Made by a program: the position numbers and the translations under genes. Below the pieces are notes generated by a model that saw only the letters and a program-made list of their open reading frames with translations, was not told the origin of the DNA and did not search any database. From Candidatus Faecousia faecavium (lineage in GTDB: Bacteria; Bacillota; Clostridia; Oscillospirales; Oscillospiraceae): 64,000 bases of DNA. Below, in pieces: positions 40,112-49,764 of this stretch (its first letter is position 1; each line of letters begins with the position of its first letter). The stretch covers positions 41,156 to 105,155 of the forward strand of contig DVGO01000070.1 in the NCBI GenBank assembly GCA_018712645.1, read 5' to 3'.

Positions 40112-42892
40112 TTATGATTTGGCAATTTCGCCCCGGATGCGGAAGCGGAAGCAGATATCCTCTTCGGCACTGATGTGGTAGGCAGGCTCCACATCGGTGC
40201 CCCAGGTATCGATGCCGCCTACGCCCCGCATTTTCCCGCAGACTGTTACCACTGTCCGGGTAGGCTCCGGCAGCTCCTCTACATGGAAGGCCTGCTCCAG
40301 CTGGGCGGGGGTATAGGGGATGGCGGAGAAGGAGAAGGGATCATCCAGCTTTTCCAGATTCAGCACGGAGCCGTCCAGATGCAGCCGGGCATAGTGGGTA
40401 TCTGCATGGTTGCCGCACTCCTGAGGTACCAGGTAGTTGGCAATATGGGGTACCTCGCTGTGAAGTCCGAACAGGCTGCCCTTTTTCCGGTCGGGATAGG
40501 TTTCTCCGGACAGGCCCAACCACTGGGTTTTTTCCACCGGCTTGGGGGTAGCGAAACGAAGTCCCAGCAGGGGAAGCTGGGGACGGCCCGCACCGCCATG
40601 GTAATGAACGGCGACGTCCAGATTGCCGCTGCGATCCACCCGATAGGTAACCTCTGTTTTCAGTCCCGGCAGAACCTGGGCGGTGAAGGAGTAGCAAATG
40701 GCGAAGGCTTCTTCGCTGCGCTCCAGAACCTGAACGTCAGTGCAGCTTTGGTAGGCATCCACCGCCGACCAGATGGCGCTGCGTAAAGGGAAGCCGCAGC
40801 CAATGTCATTTTCCGTAGGCGCCCGCCAGTAAGCAGGCCGGGGGCCTCGCCAGATCCACTCGGTATTGCCCCAGCGCAAAGATGCAGGACCGGCCTGACT
40901 GAAGGAGAAGAGAATCTCAAAATCCTCACCCTTCACGCCCCAGGCACCGTCGCCCTGAGTAATCCGCAGGGGAGCAGTGGAAACGCTGTGGACGGGCATC
41001 TTGGCAGCTGCCCGGGCCTGTTCGTTGGCTGCATCCTGAGCAGCACGCTGGGCAGGGGAAGCATGCCAGTAACGGACTTCCTGCATGCAGGGCTTTTCCT
41101 GACCGTCGGCGGTGACGATGCCGTTGCCGCTGAAATTGTAGTCCGTCTGCCGCTCACCGAAGTCACCGCCGTAGCCCAGCACCTGCTGACCGTTTACGTT
41201 GGTATAGAATAGGGCCTGATCCATGTAATCCCAGATAAAGCCGCCGTGATACTGGGAAAATTCCTCACCCAGCCGGACGTAGCTTTCCATGCCGCCCAGG
41301 GAGTTGCCCATATTGTGCATGTACTCGCAGTTTAAGTAGGGCTTGCCGCCGTCGGTTTCCAGGTATTCCCGAATCTGCTCCGGGGTGGCATACATCCGGG
41401 ACTCCACATCGGAGATGGCGTCAAATTCCCGGCACTGGAATACGCCTTCATAGTGTACCACCCGGCTGGGGTCCACGCTGCGGAAGTAGTCCGCCATTGC
41501 CATAATATCGGAACCTGCGTAGGATTCATTGCCGCAGGACCAGAAGAGGATAGAAACATGGTTCTTGTCCCGCTCGAACATGGACTTTGCCCGATCCAGC
41601 ACACAATCCAGCCATTGGGGCAGGCTGGCGGGGATGTTCCAGGAGGGGTCAATGATGGGGTCTTTCTGCCAGGAACCGTGGGTTTCCATGTTGGTTTCGT
41701 CCATCATGTAGATGCCGTTGCGGTCGCACATGTGGTACCATTCGGTGCGGTTGGGATAGTGGGAGGTGCGCACAGCGTTGATGTTGTTGCGTTTGAAAGT
41801 CTCCATGGCTTTTTCCATATCGGCAAGGGTGATAGCCCGGCCGGTATGGGGGTTCCATTCGTGGCGGTTGACGCCGTTGAGCATCAGCCGGTTTCCGTTG
41901 AGGTAGAGTACCTTATTCCGCAGTTCAAACCGGCGGAAGCCGGTTTCGTAGGGAATAAATTCGGTAACTTCGCCCTTTTCATCCAGAACCGTCAGCTCCA
42001 CCCGGTACAGCTCGGGACTTCCGTGATCCCACAGACGGACGTGGTCAAAGGAAAACTCCTGGCTGACCCAATAGGGCCCTTCTTTCTTCAGGTCCAGACT
42101 GCCGTCAAAGAGCACACCGTCGGCGCTGTGGCAGATTCTGGCCCGGACAGCGGCGCTGCCTTCCAGCAAGAGCCGGATGTTCAGGCTGCCGCTTTCGTTG
42201 TCGGGGTTCAATGTGGTGCGAATCCACAGATCCTGGACATGGGCATGGGGCTTGGCGTACAGGTAGACAGAACGGAAAATGCCAGAAAACCGGAAAAAGT
42301 CCTGATCTTCCAGCCAAGCGGCGCTGCTGCGCTTGTGTACCTGGACACAAAGCCGGTTGCCGTAGCTGCGGATGTAGGGGGTCAGGTCGAACTCAGACGG
42401 AGTGAAGGTATCCTCGCAGTAACCAATAAACTGCCCGTTGAGCCAGACATAGGCGGCCTGTTCAATGCCCTGGAAGGACACACACACGGTTTTTCCAATG
42501 AGGCCTGGGTCCAGATCGAATTCCCGGACATAGCAGCCCACGGGATTATCCTCCCAGTCAATCTGAGGCGGACGCAGGTAGGCGTGACCGTCCCAGGGAT
42601 AGAGTTTATTGATGTACTGAATCTGACCGTACCCCTGGGTTTCCATATGCCCGGGGACGGTGATGGTGCCGAAGTTCGTCAGGTCGTATCCTTCCTGCCA
42701 GAAATTTTCCGGGCGGGAAGCGGGGTTGGGGCTCCAGGAAAAACGCCACTGTCCGTCTAAGGCTTGACGCAGGGAGCTGTTTCCTTGGGCAGCCTCCTGG
42801 GAAGAGGCATAACAAATGTGATCAGAATGGGCATCCAGCCGGTTTACACGAAACACGGTAGGGTCTGCCAGCCAGTTGAGATCTGCCTGCAT
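40112..42892 (-). CDS. lacZ: beta-galactosidase, GH2 LacZ type
   Basis: 926 aa from ATG at 42892, 8 nt after GAAGGAG. Domain order follows E. coli LacZ: jelly-roll sugar-binding domain, Ig-like domain, TIM barrel, second Ig-like domain and the terminal beta-supersandwich. The acid/base Glu is in SCGNESYAG (near residue 455), the nucleophile Glu in LNCEYMHNMGNS (near 520), and the GVNRHEWNP and RTSHYPN motifs are intact. No signal peptide, so it acts in the cytosol on imported lactose or galactosides. It is slightly shorter than the E. coli enzyme. It is divergent from mglBAC, which would import the galactose. Confidence 0.94.
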   Translation of the reverse strand: MQADLNWLADPTVFRVNRLDAHSDHICYASSQEAAQGNSSLRQALDGQWRFSWSPNPASRPENFWQEGYDLTNFGTITVPGHMETQGYGQIQYINKLYPWDGHAYLRPPQIDWEDNPVGCYVREFDLDPGLIGKTVCVSFQGIEQAAYVWLNGQFIGYCEDTFTPSEFDLTPYIRSYGNRLCVQVHKRSSAAWLEDQDFFRFSGIFRSVYLYAKPHAHVQDLWIRTTLNPDNESGSLNIRLLLEGSAAVRARICHSADGVLFDGSLDLKKEGPYWVSQEFSFDHVRLWDHGSPELYRVELTVLDEKGEVTEFIPYETGFRRFELRNKVLYLNGNRLMLNGVNRHEWNPHTGRAITLADMEKAMETFKRNNINAVRTSHYPNRTEWYHMCDRNGIYMMDETNMETHGSWQKDPIIDPSWNIPASLPQWLDCVLDRAKSMFERDKNHVSILFWSCGNESYAGSDIMAMADYFRSVDPSRVVHYEGVFQCREFDAISDVESRMYATPEQIREYLETDGGKPYLNCEYMHNMGNSLGGMESYVRLGEEFSQYHGGFIWDYMDQALFYTNVNGQQVLGYGGDFGERQTDYNFSGNGIVTADGQEKPCMQEVRYWHASPAQRAAQDAANEQARAAAKMPVHSVSTAPLRITQGDGAWGVKGEDFEILFSFSQAGPASLRWGNTEWIWRGPRPAYWRAPTENDIGCGFPLRSAIWSAVDAYQSCTDVQVLERSEEAFAICYSFTAQVLPGLKTEVTYRVDRSGNLDVAVHYHGGAGRPQLPLLGLRFATPKPVEKTQWLGLSGETYPDRKKGSLFGLHSEVPHIANYLVPQECGNHADTHYARLHLDGSVLNLEKLDDPFSFSAIPYTPAQLEQAFHVEELPEPTRTVVTVCGKMRGVGGIDTWGTDVEPAYHISAEEDICFRFRIRGEIAKS

Positions 42893-42934
42893 GGTATTGT
42901 CTCCTTCACATGATATTTCGGTTGCCTGACATTC

Positions 42935-42963
42935 AGTATAGCAAAGGTAAGCGGCTTCGTCAA
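42935..42963 (-). promoter_or_regulatory. promoter of lacZ
   Basis: Minus strand TTGACG (42963-42958), 17-bp spacer, TATACT (42940-42935). The 350-bp divergent region also holds the mgl promoter and an AT-rich centre; no small gene is evident in it. Confidence 0.82.
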
Positions 42964-43161
42964 CGGATTGGGAAAGTGGAAGAAAGGCAAGAGGAATATC
43001 AGCGAAATATATGGAGAATATGTCCAAAATGGCTTGATGATTTGCAACAAATCGGAAAAAAGTCCAAATTTCCGGAAAAGGATTTACCAATTTGAATTTT
43101 GGCAGATTCAACAGATTTGTGGATGAAACATTGTGTATTCATACAAAATTCATAAAACTGC

Positions 43162-43220
43162 TTTACAGCAACCTCCAAAATTGCTATATTTAACTTGATT
43201 TTGAGGGCATCGCTCTCAAA
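43162..43220 (+). promoter_or_regulatory. promoter and leader hairpin of mglBAC
   Basis: TTTACA (43162-43167), 17-bp spacer, TATATT (43185-43190). An inverted repeat TTTTGAGGGC-ATC-GCTCTCAAAA (43198-43220, one G-T pair) lies over the expected start region, just before AAAGGAGG at 43226; it may be an operator or 5' stabilising hairpin. Confidence 0.6.
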
Positions 43221-43242
43221 AAACAAAGGAGGAAAAATCAAA

Positions 43243-44379
43243 ATGAAAAAGGTAATTGCGCTTGTGCTGGCTCTGGTCATGGCTTTTGGCCTGGTAGCCT
43301 GCGGCTCCGCCGCACCCGCCGAGACCACTGCTGCCGCCGCTGAGGGCGACGCTGTTGTGGAAACCACCGCTACCGCTGCGGAAGCTGCCGGTGTCGATGG
43401 TGAAGTTTCCATCTTCTGGTACACCTTCGGCGATACTTATCTGTCCAGCGTTCGTTCCGCTATGAACGCCGCTTGGGACGCTGCTGGCATCAAGTATCAT
43501 GACTACGATGCCAACAACAGCCAGACCACTCAGACCGAGCAGATTCAGACTGCTATCACCAAGGGCACCGCTGTCCTGGTGGTAAACATCGTTGACGCCA
43601 GCTCCGACGACGCCACTCAGGCTATCGTGGACATGGCTGAGCAGGCCGGCATTCCCCTGGTGTTCTTCAACCGTTCCGTCTCCGAGGAGATCGTTTCCGC
43701 CTATGACAAGGCTGCTTACGTTGGCACTGACTACACTCAGGCCGGCCACATGCAGGGCGAGATGATCGGCAACTACGTTCTGGAGAACTATGAGACTCTG
43801 GATCTGAACGGCGACGGCGAGATCTCCTACGTTATGTTCAAGGGCCAGGAAGGCAACATGGAAGCCGACGCCCGTACCCAGTACGGTGTTGAGGATGCCG
43901 ACAAGGTCCTGACCGAGGCCGGCAAGCCCGCTCTGGTGTTCTATGATGATGCCAACCCCTCCAAGTACCTGCTGGATGCCAACGGTGCCTGGTCTGCTGA
44001 GCAGGGCCAGAACCTGATGCAGACTCTGCTGTCCAAGTACTCCGAGGACAACGGCAACATGGTTGAGCTGGTTATCGCCAACAACGACGACATGGGCCTG
44101 GGCGCTATCTCCGCTCTGCAGAACGCTGGCTACAACAAGGAAGGCGGCAAGTACATTCCTGTCTTCGGCGTTGACGCTACCGACGCTGCCAAGGAAGCTA
44201 TTGCAGCTGGCTCCATGACCGGTACCATCAAGCAGGATGCCGAGGGCATGGCCAATGCGGTTGTGGCTATCTCCCAGAACCTGGCCACCGGCGCTGACAA
44301 GTTCGACACCATCGATGCTGCCAACGTTGTGGGCACCTGGCGTGTGAACATCCCCTACTCTGCTTACACTGGCGAATAA
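43243..44379 (+). CDS. mglB: galactose/sugar ABC transporter substrate-binding lipoprotein MglB-like
   Basis: 378 aa from ATG 43243. Lipoprotein signal with lipobox GLVAC; an Ala/Thr-rich linker (about 23-50); then a periplasmic-binding-type sugar domain with YHDYDANNSQ, VVNIVDASSDD, VFFNRSVS and IANNDDMGLGAI. A DLNGDGEIS loop matches the calcium-binding loop of MglB, which favours galactose or glucose over ribose. The gene uses a narrow set of preferred codons, as expected of a highly expressed binding protein. An attenuating hairpin separates it from the ATPase gene. Confidence 0.9.
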   Translation: MKKVIALVLALVMAFGLVACGSAAPAETTAAAAEGDAVVETTATAAEAAGVDGEVSIFWYTFGDTYLSSVRSAMNAAWDAAGIKYHDYDANNSQTTQTEQIQTAITKGTAVLVVNIVDASSDDATQAIVDMAEQAGIPLVFFNRSVSEEIVSAYDKAAYVGTDYTQAGHMQGEMIGNYVLENYETLDLNGDGEISYVMFKGQEGNMEADARTQYGVEDADKVLTEAGKPALVFYDDANPSKYLLDANGAWSAEQGQNLMQTLLSKYSEDNGNMVELVIANNDDMGLGAISALQNAGYNKEGGKYIPVFGVDATDAAKEAIAAGSMTGTIKQDAEGMANAVVAISQNLATGADKFDTIDAANVVGTWRVNIPYSAYTGE

Positions 44380-44395
44380 GTTATCAATTGCAGCG

Positions 44396-44425
44396 AAAGC
44401 AGCCGCGTCTCGGCGCGGCTGCTTT
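44396..44425 (+). terminator. intercistronic attenuator between mglB and mglA
   Basis: 12-bp perfect stem 44396-44407/44414-44425. Such hairpins let the binding protein be made in excess over the membrane complex. Confidence 0.8.
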
Positions 44426-44536
44426 GGTTACTCTTGGACCTTTTGCAGCATGAGGTCATGCCCATGAACCATCGTGGGCGTGCCCCGATTCTGCAAAATC
44501 CGGGTAACCAGCATTTCACAACAGGAGGCGAAACAT

Positions 44537-46048
44537 TTGGAAAAGAATCAAGAATCCGTCCTGCTGCGAATGGAAGGAATCGTCAAGGAATTTCCCGGCG
44601 TCAAGGCCCTTGACGGTGTCAACCTGACAGTACGGGCCGGTACGGTACATGCCCTGATGGGCGAAAATGGTGCCGGTAAGTCCACCTTGATGAAATGTCT
44701 GTTCGGCGTTTACAAGAAGGACGCTGGCAAGATCTTCCTCAACGGCCAGGAAGTCAACTTTAAAAATTCCAAGGAAGCCCTGGAAAACGGTGTTGCCATG
44801 GTGCACCAGGAGCTGAACCAGGCTCTGAAGCGCAACGTCATGGACAACATGTGGCTGGGCCGGTTCCCCATGGTTGCCAAGGGCATCCCGCTGACCAGCG
44901 AAAAGAAGATGTATGATGCCACCATGGAAGTATTTGACCAGCTGGGCATCAAAGTCAATCCCAGAACCGTGATGAGCACCATGCCGGTTTCTCAGCGGCA
45001 GATGGTGGAAATTGCAAAGGCAGTTTCCTATAACTCCAAAATCATTGTGTTCGACGAACCTACCTCCTCCCTGACGGAAGTGGAAGTGGAACACCTGTTC
45101 CGGATTATCAACATGCTCCGGGACCGTGGCTGCGGCATTATCTACATCTCCCACAAGATGGAAGAAATCCTGCGGATTTCCGATGACATCACCATCATGC
45201 GTGACGGTCAGTGGATTGCCACCAAGCCCGCCAAGGATCTGACCATGGATGAGATCATCCGCCTGATGGTTGGCCGTGAACTGACCAACCGCTATCCCCA
45301 CAAGGACAACGTGGTGGGTGAGGAGCTGCTCCGGGTGGAGGGCCTGACCGCCTTGTACTCCCATATCAGAGATGTTTCCTTCACCGCCAGAAAGGGTGAG
45401 GTTCTGGGCATTGCAGGCCTGGACGCTTCCGGCCGTACGGAAGTGCTGGAGAACATCTTCGGCGTGGCCACCCGCAAGAGCGGCAAGATCTTCCTCAATG
45501 GCAAGCAGGTGCGCAATCGCAACGCCAAGGAATCCATCAACAACGGTTTTGCGCTGCTGACGGAAGAGCGCCGGGCAAACGGTATCTTCGGCATCCTGAA
45601 TATTCGGGAAAATACCGTTATTTCCAGCCTGAAGAGCTACCTGAACGGCCCGCTGCTGAGCAATAAGAAAATGTCCGATGCTACCGAATGGAGCATCGAA
45701 GCCATGCATATCAAAACTCCCAGCCAGTACACCCAGATTCGCTCCCTCTCCGGCGGCAACCAGCAGAAGGTTATTTTGGGCCGCTGGCTGAAGACCGAGC
45801 CTACTGTACTGCTGCTGGACGAGCCTACCCGTGGTATCGACGTGGGCGCAAAATATGAAATTTACCAGCTGATCCTGAATCTGGCAAAGCAGGGCAAGAC
45901 TGTCATTATGGTCTCTTCGGAAATGCCCGAGCTGCTGGGCGTGTGTGACCGGATCTTGGTTATGTCCGGCGGTCGCCTGGCCGGTGAGGTCGATGCCAGA
46001 AACACCTCGCAGGAAGAGATTATGACCCTTGCCGCTAAGTTTGCTTAA
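44537..46048 (+). CDS. mglA: galactose/methyl galactoside ABC transporter ATPase MglA (two ABC domains)
   Basis: 503 aa; TTG start at 44537, 8 nt after AGGAGG; a longer frame from 44474 has no site. Two ABC domains: the first with GENGAGKST and VFDEPTSSL, and a degenerate signature MPVSQRQ; the second with the degenerate Walker [10 protein letters not shown], signature LSGGNQQK and [11 protein letters not shown]. This asymmetry is normal for the MglA/RbsA class. Confidence 0.94.
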   Translation: MEKNQESVLLRMEGIVKEFPGVKALDGVNLTVRAGTVHALMGENGAGKSTLMKCLFGVYKKDAGKIFLNGQEVNFKNSKEALENGVAMVHQELNQALKRNVMDNMWLGRFPMVAKGIPLTSEKKMYDATMEVFDQLGIKVNPRTVMSTMPVSQRQMVEIAKAVSYNSKIIVFDEPTSSLTEVEVEHLFRIINMLRDRGCGIIYISHKMEEILRISDDITIMRDGQWIATKPAKDLTMDEIIRLMVGRELTNRYPHKDNVVGEELLRVEGLTALYSHIRDVSFTARKGEVLGIAGLDASGRTEVLENIFGVATRKSGKIFLNGKQVRNRNAKESINNGFALLTEERRANGIFGILNIRENTVISSLKSYLNGPLLSNKKMSDATEWSIEAMHIKTPSQYTQIRSLSGGNQQKVILGRWLKTEPTVLLLDEPTRGIDVGAKYEIYQLILNLAKQGKTVIMVSSEMPELLGVCDRILVMSGGRLAGEVDARNTSQEEIMTLAAKFA

Positions 46049-46061
46049 GGAGGAATCAACC

Positions 46062-47126
46062 GTGACCAAATTAAAAGCCAATAAGCCTTCCAAGATTGAT
46101 GAACTGAAGGCCATGACCCCCAAGGACAGAAAGCGCGCCATTGGCGATCTGCTGATGAACAACGCTATGTTCATCATCATTGCCATTGCGGTTGTGGGCA
46201 TTTACATTGCTGAGCCTACCTTCCTGTCCCTGCCCTCCATCGTCAACATCATCAACCTGACCGCAGCCAAGCTGCCCATTGCTCTGGGCGTCGGCGGCTG
46301 TATCATCCTGGCCGGTACCGATATTTCTGCCGGTCGTGTGGTCGGCCTTTCTGCCTGTATCGCTGCCGGTCTGCAGCTGACCACCAATAAGCTGTTCCCC
46401 GGCCTGCAGGTTATGCCCGTTCCCGTGGCCATCCTGGCTGTGCTGGCTGTGGGCGCCTGTGTGGGCTTTGTCAACGGCTTCTTCATGGCCAAGTTCAAGC
46501 TGCATCCCTTCATCGTCACCCTGTCCACCCAGCTGATCGTCTACGGCATCATTCTGATCTTCATGCAGCTGGGTACTAACTCCGGCCAGACTCTGTCCGG
46601 CATGAGCGAGAGCTACCGCAACTTTGTCACCGGCGAGCTGTTCAAGGTCGGCAACACCACGGTTCCCCGTTACGTGCTCTACTCTGCCATCATCGCTGTG
46701 GTTGTGTGGGTCATCTGGAATAAGACCACCTTCGGCAAGAACATGTACGCTGTGGGTTCCAACGAGGATGCCGCCAACGTCTCCGGTGTCAATGTTACGA
46801 AGACCATCATCATGGTTTTCATCCTGGCTGGTATGCTCTACGGCCTGACCGGCTTCATGGATGCTGCCCGTATTGCCTCCGTTAACGCCAACACCGGTCT
46901 GAACTACGAGTCTGATGCCATTGCAGCCTGTGTCATCGGCGGTATCTCCTTCGTCGGTGGTATTGGTAAGGTCAGCGGTGCCATCATCGGCGTTCTGCTG
47001 CTGCAGGTCATCTTCGTGGGCCTGAACTACCTGTCTGTGGACCCCAACCTTCTGTACATCGTTAAGGGTATGATTATCCTGGTGGCCTGCTCCATCGACA
47101 TGAGAAAGTACCTGGTTCGTAAGTAA
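46062..47126 (+). CDS. mglC: galactose/methyl galactoside ABC transporter permease MglC
   Basis: 354 aa; GTG start at 46062 behind AAGGAGGAATC. Eight to ten helices. The RbsC/MglC signature LAGTDISAGRVVGLSA and the AIAACVIGGISFVGGIG coupling region are present. Its stop overlaps the ATG of the small downstream gene (TAATG). Confidence 0.94.
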   Translation: MTKLKANKPSKIDELKAMTPKDRKRAIGDLLMNNAMFIIIAIAVVGIYIAEPTFLSLPSIVNIINLTAAKLPIALGVGGCIILAGTDISAGRVVGLSACIAAGLQLTTNKLFPGLQVMPVPVAILAVLAVGACVGFVNGFFMAKFKLHPFIVTLSTQLIVYGIILIFMQLGTNSGQTLSGMSESYRNFVTGELFKVGNTTVPRYVLYSAIIAVVVWVIWNKTTFGKNMYAVGSNEDAANVSGVNVTKTIIMVFILAGMLYGLTGFMDAARIASVNANTGLNYESDAIAACVIGGISFVGGIGKVSGAIIGVLLLQVIFVGLNYLSVDPNLLYIVKGMIILVACSIDMRKYLVRK

Positions 47127-47494
47127 TGGAAGAGCAAAGTCCCAACAGAGAAGTCCAAAAATCTTTCCGAGGTCTGTACCGGAATGTAAAAATCTCGGTG
47201 AAAACCCTGGACAAGATCATCATCGGTGGTATTGCGGCCATTGTTCTTCTGGTGCTGTTCGGCGTGGCGAACAATGGATATACCATCACCTTTGACTCCA
47301 ACGGCGGCACGGACGTGCCGTCTCAGGAACTGATGTATGGCGACCTGGTGGCAGAGCCGGAGCCTCCTTCCCGGGAAGGCTACGAATTTGCCGGATGGTA
47401 CAGTGATGAAAACTGCATCTATCCCTGGGATATGGAAACCAATCAGGTCAGTCGGAGCATGACGCTCTACGCTGCCTGGGTTCCTCAGGAATAA
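47126..47494 (+). CDS. small membrane protein with one InlB-type (Listeria-Bacteroides) repeat
   Basis: 122 aa from ATG 47126, overlapping the mglC stop. A basic N-terminal cytoplasmic part, one helix (about 33-50), then an extracellular beta-grasp InlB B-repeat: YTITFDSNGGTDVPSQ..YGDLVAEPEPPSREGYEFAGWYSDENC..LYAAWV. Such repeats usually occur in long surface adhesins, so a single repeat on a membrane anchor as the last gene of a sugar transporter operon is unusual. A strong terminator follows. Confidence 0.85.
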   Translation: MEEQSPNREVQKSFRGLYRNVKISVKTLDKIIIGGIAAIVLLVLFGVANNGYTITFDSNGGTDVPSQELMYGDLVAEPEPPSREGYEFAGWYSDENCIYPWDMETNQVSRSMTLYAAWVPQE

Positions 47495-47499
47495 GCACG

Positions 47500-47534
47500 C
47501 ATGCCAGGCATCCGCAGGATGCCTGGCATGTTTC
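47500..47534 (+). terminator. terminator of the mgl operon
   Basis: 14-bp perfect stem 47500-47513/47517-47530 with a short T tail. Confidence 0.88.
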
Positions 47535-48035
47535 GTAGTTTTATGAAATGCCCCTCTGTCAGGCTAAAAACAGCATGAAATAACCCCCGATCAGTTCCTT
47601 TTTGCCAGGTAACTGTCGGGGGTTATTTCGCACAGTGGATGGGGTCAATCATTGGGTAACCTCGCTTTCTACGAAGTAGACACTGCTTTCGTCGAATCCG
47701 AATTGCTTCCGTCTCAATTCCTGTATTATCGTTTCCTAGAAATTTATGTTATCGGAAGAGGGGAAAGCAGGTCTTTCGATTCCGTTTTTCATGGGAATCT
47801 GGGGTGTACTAGAACATTGGTATCACCTCTTTGTACCTATATCATAACCGATGATTTTGAAGTTTGCAATATGGAATAGTGGATAAATTAGTTCCCAGTT
47901 TCCCGTGCAAATGGCAGAAAAAGTGGTTTTTCTTTAGATAAGGATTGACGCAGTAAATTGCTTATGATAAGATAAATCTGTTGGGGCGTCTGTTTTGACA
48001 GCGCCTTTTTTCATGCGCTGTGTTTTGGCAAGTTG
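47535..48035. other. gene-poor AT-richer spacer with inverted repeats
   Basis: About 500 bp without a supported gene. It holds a 13-bp perfect inverted repeat 47578-47590/47616-47628 (AAATAACCCCCGA), and a GGCG-CTGT/ACAG-CGCC hairpin near 47985-48005 followed by T6 that looks like a terminator. A possible promoter TTGACG (47945-47950)/TAAGAT (47968-47973) precedes the latter, so a very short transcript could exist. The 75-codon frame at 47652-47879 has no ribosome-binding site and unlikely composition. Confidence 0.5.
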
Positions 48036-48038
48036 CCC

Positions 48039-48067
48039 TTGACTTATTTGCGTTTTTTGACCATAAT
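48039..48067 (+). promoter_or_regulatory. promoter of the LRR-like surface protein gene
   Basis: TTGACT (48039-48044), 17-bp spacer, CATAAT (48062-48067). Confidence 0.75.
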
Positions 48068-48128
48068 ATAGGCTATATGGAAAATTGGGAGAGAATTCTC
48101 CGATCCCTGCCAAAAGGAGGCATTTTCG

Positions 48129-49679
48129 TTGAGCGGAATGAAAAAAGTCTTTGTGGTGCTGATTTTGGTAATCATGCTGGCGGCTCTGGCTGCCGGGCTG
48201 GTTTGGAATATCACCCATTATTGGATGGTGGACTTCCGATTCTATTCCAAGCAGGCCCAGAGCCTGGATCTGCGAGGCCAGGATATTTCCCTGAGCCATT
48301 ATGATAAGCTGCACAGCCGCCTGCCGGATTGTGACATCCGATGGGATATTCCTTTTCAGGGAGCGGTTTACCCGGATGACACCACAGAACTGACGGTTAC
48401 TGCCTTAAGTGAAGAAGATGTGGCTGCTCTGGGCTATTTTTCCGCTTTGCAAAAGGTGGACGCCCAGGGGTGTAAAGACTATCCCCAGCTGCTGGCGGCC
48501 CAGGATCGGTATCCGGAAGTGAACATTACCTTCGATGTGGAGATCAACGGCACCGGCTACCGCTATGATACCAAGGAGATCAACCTGACGGGCATCACCC
48601 AGGAAGAAATTGGCCTGCTGCCTTATCTGCGCCAGTTGTCCACGGTGGTGGTCAGCGGGGGAGAGCAGATGGAAAACCTGGACCAGCTGCAAACCTACTG
48701 CCACGAAAGCGGTTTGGATTTCTTCATTTCTGTCAACAAAGAAAAGATTGCGGATGATACCAAGAAGGTAATCCTGAAGGCACCGAATGATGGGGAATTG
48801 AACTTGCTGCAGCTGCTGCCGGATATGAATCAGCTGCGCCTGGAAAACCCCAAAGCGGCGGCAGACGCGGTCATTGCCCTGCAGGATACATATGCGGATG
48901 CGGAAGTAACCTGGGAGCAGGAAATCTGCGGAAAGAGCTTTGAACTGGGTGTGGAGGAAGTGGATCTGTCCGATACCACCATCGAGACCCTGGACGAGGT
49001 AGAGCAGGGGATGAAGTATTTCCCTGGTACCAAACAGGTATTCCTGGGAGAATGCGGCCTGGACAATGAGGAAATCGCCGCTTACCGGGAGCGGGCCCGG
49101 GCGGATTACAAGGTTGTATGGATTGTGCGCTGCGGCGAGAAGCTGCCCACCCGCACCGATACCACTTCCTTCATGCCCAGCCGTGACGGTGTTGGCTATA
49201 TCCGGGACGACGCTACGGTGAATCTGCGTTATTGTGAAGATATCATCGCAGTGGACGTTGGACATATGGGCGTGAAAGACGTCAGCTTTGTGGAATATAT
49301 GCCCAACCTCAAGTATTTGATTCTGGCCCATACGGAAGTGCAGGACATTACGCCCCTGAGCACCTGCAAAAACCTGGTATTCCTGGAGCTGGACTGGAGC
49401 CCGGTGAAGGACTTTACCCCCCTGCAGGGCTGTACGGCGCTGGAAGATCTGAACATCGGCAATACCGGTGCGGATGTAACCCCCATCGGTAAGATGACCT
49501 GGCTGAAAAATCTGTGGATGATTTTCCGCGGCGGCGGAAGTGCGTGGGAAATGACCCAGGCCCTGCCCAATACCCATGTTGTGGCCAGCGGCAATGCCAC
49601 CGTTTCCAGCGGCTGGCGGCGTCTGCCCAACTACTACGCCATGCGCGATGCCCTGAATATGTACTATATGGAGTGGTAA
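48129..49679 (+). CDS. membrane-anchored leucine-rich-repeat-like surface protein
   Basis: 516 aa; TTG start at 48129, 8 nt after AAAGGAGG (ATG at 48138 is an alternative). An N-terminal signal anchor (about 5-27), then a long extracellular region. The last third contains LRR-type units: YMPNLKYLILAHTEVQDITPLSTCKNLVFLELDWSPVKDFTPLQGC. The middle part has repeated EVNLTG/EVDLSDT strands preceded by DAEVTWE-like motifs, suggesting degenerate repeats of the same fold. No sortase signal. Likely protein- or ligand-binding at the cell surface. Confidence 0.75.
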   Translation: MSGMKKVFVVLILVIMLAALAAGLVWNITHYWMVDFRFYSKQAQSLDLRGQDISLSHYDKLHSRLPDCDIRWDIPFQGAVYPDDTTELTVTALSEEDVAALGYFSALQKVDAQGCKDYPQLLAAQDRYPEVNITFDVEINGTGYRYDTKEINLTGITQEEIGLLPYLRQLSTVVVSGGEQMENLDQLQTYCHESGLDFFISVNKEKIADDTKKVILKAPNDGELNLLQLLPDMNQLRLENPKAAADAVIALQDTYADAEVTWEQEICGKSFELGVEEVDLSDTTIETLDEVEQGMKYFPGTKQVFLGECGLDNEEIAAYRERARADYKVVWIVRCGEKLPTRTDTTSFMPSRDGVGYIRDDATVNLRYCEDIIAVDVGHMGVKDVSFVEYMPNLKYLILAHTEVQDITPLSTCKNLVFLELDWSPVKDFTPLQGCTALEDLNIGNTGADVTPIGKMTWLKNLWMIFRGGGSAWEMTQALPNTHVVASGNATVSSGWRRLPNYYAMRDALNMYYMEW

Positions 49680-49702
49680 TCCTTTTATGGGTTCCGCTTT
49701 GC

Positions 49703-49740
49703 TCACGTCTGTCAGGCATTCCCTGGCAGACGTGATCTTT
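49703..49740 (+). terminator. terminator after the LRR-like gene
   Basis: Stem 49703-49711/49727-49735 with an inner CAGG/CCTG pair, followed by TCTTT. Confidence 0.75.
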
Positions 49741-49764
49741 CTCCGGAAAGGACGGTTAAGATAA

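Noticed and set aside
44516..46201. 561-codon minus-strand frame opposite mglA
   Set aside because: Shadow of a clear two-domain ABC ATPase; no start signals or recognisable domains.
47652..47879. 75-codon frame in the gap after the mgl operon
   Set aside because: No ribosome-binding site or promoter in the right place and no family; unlikely to be coding.
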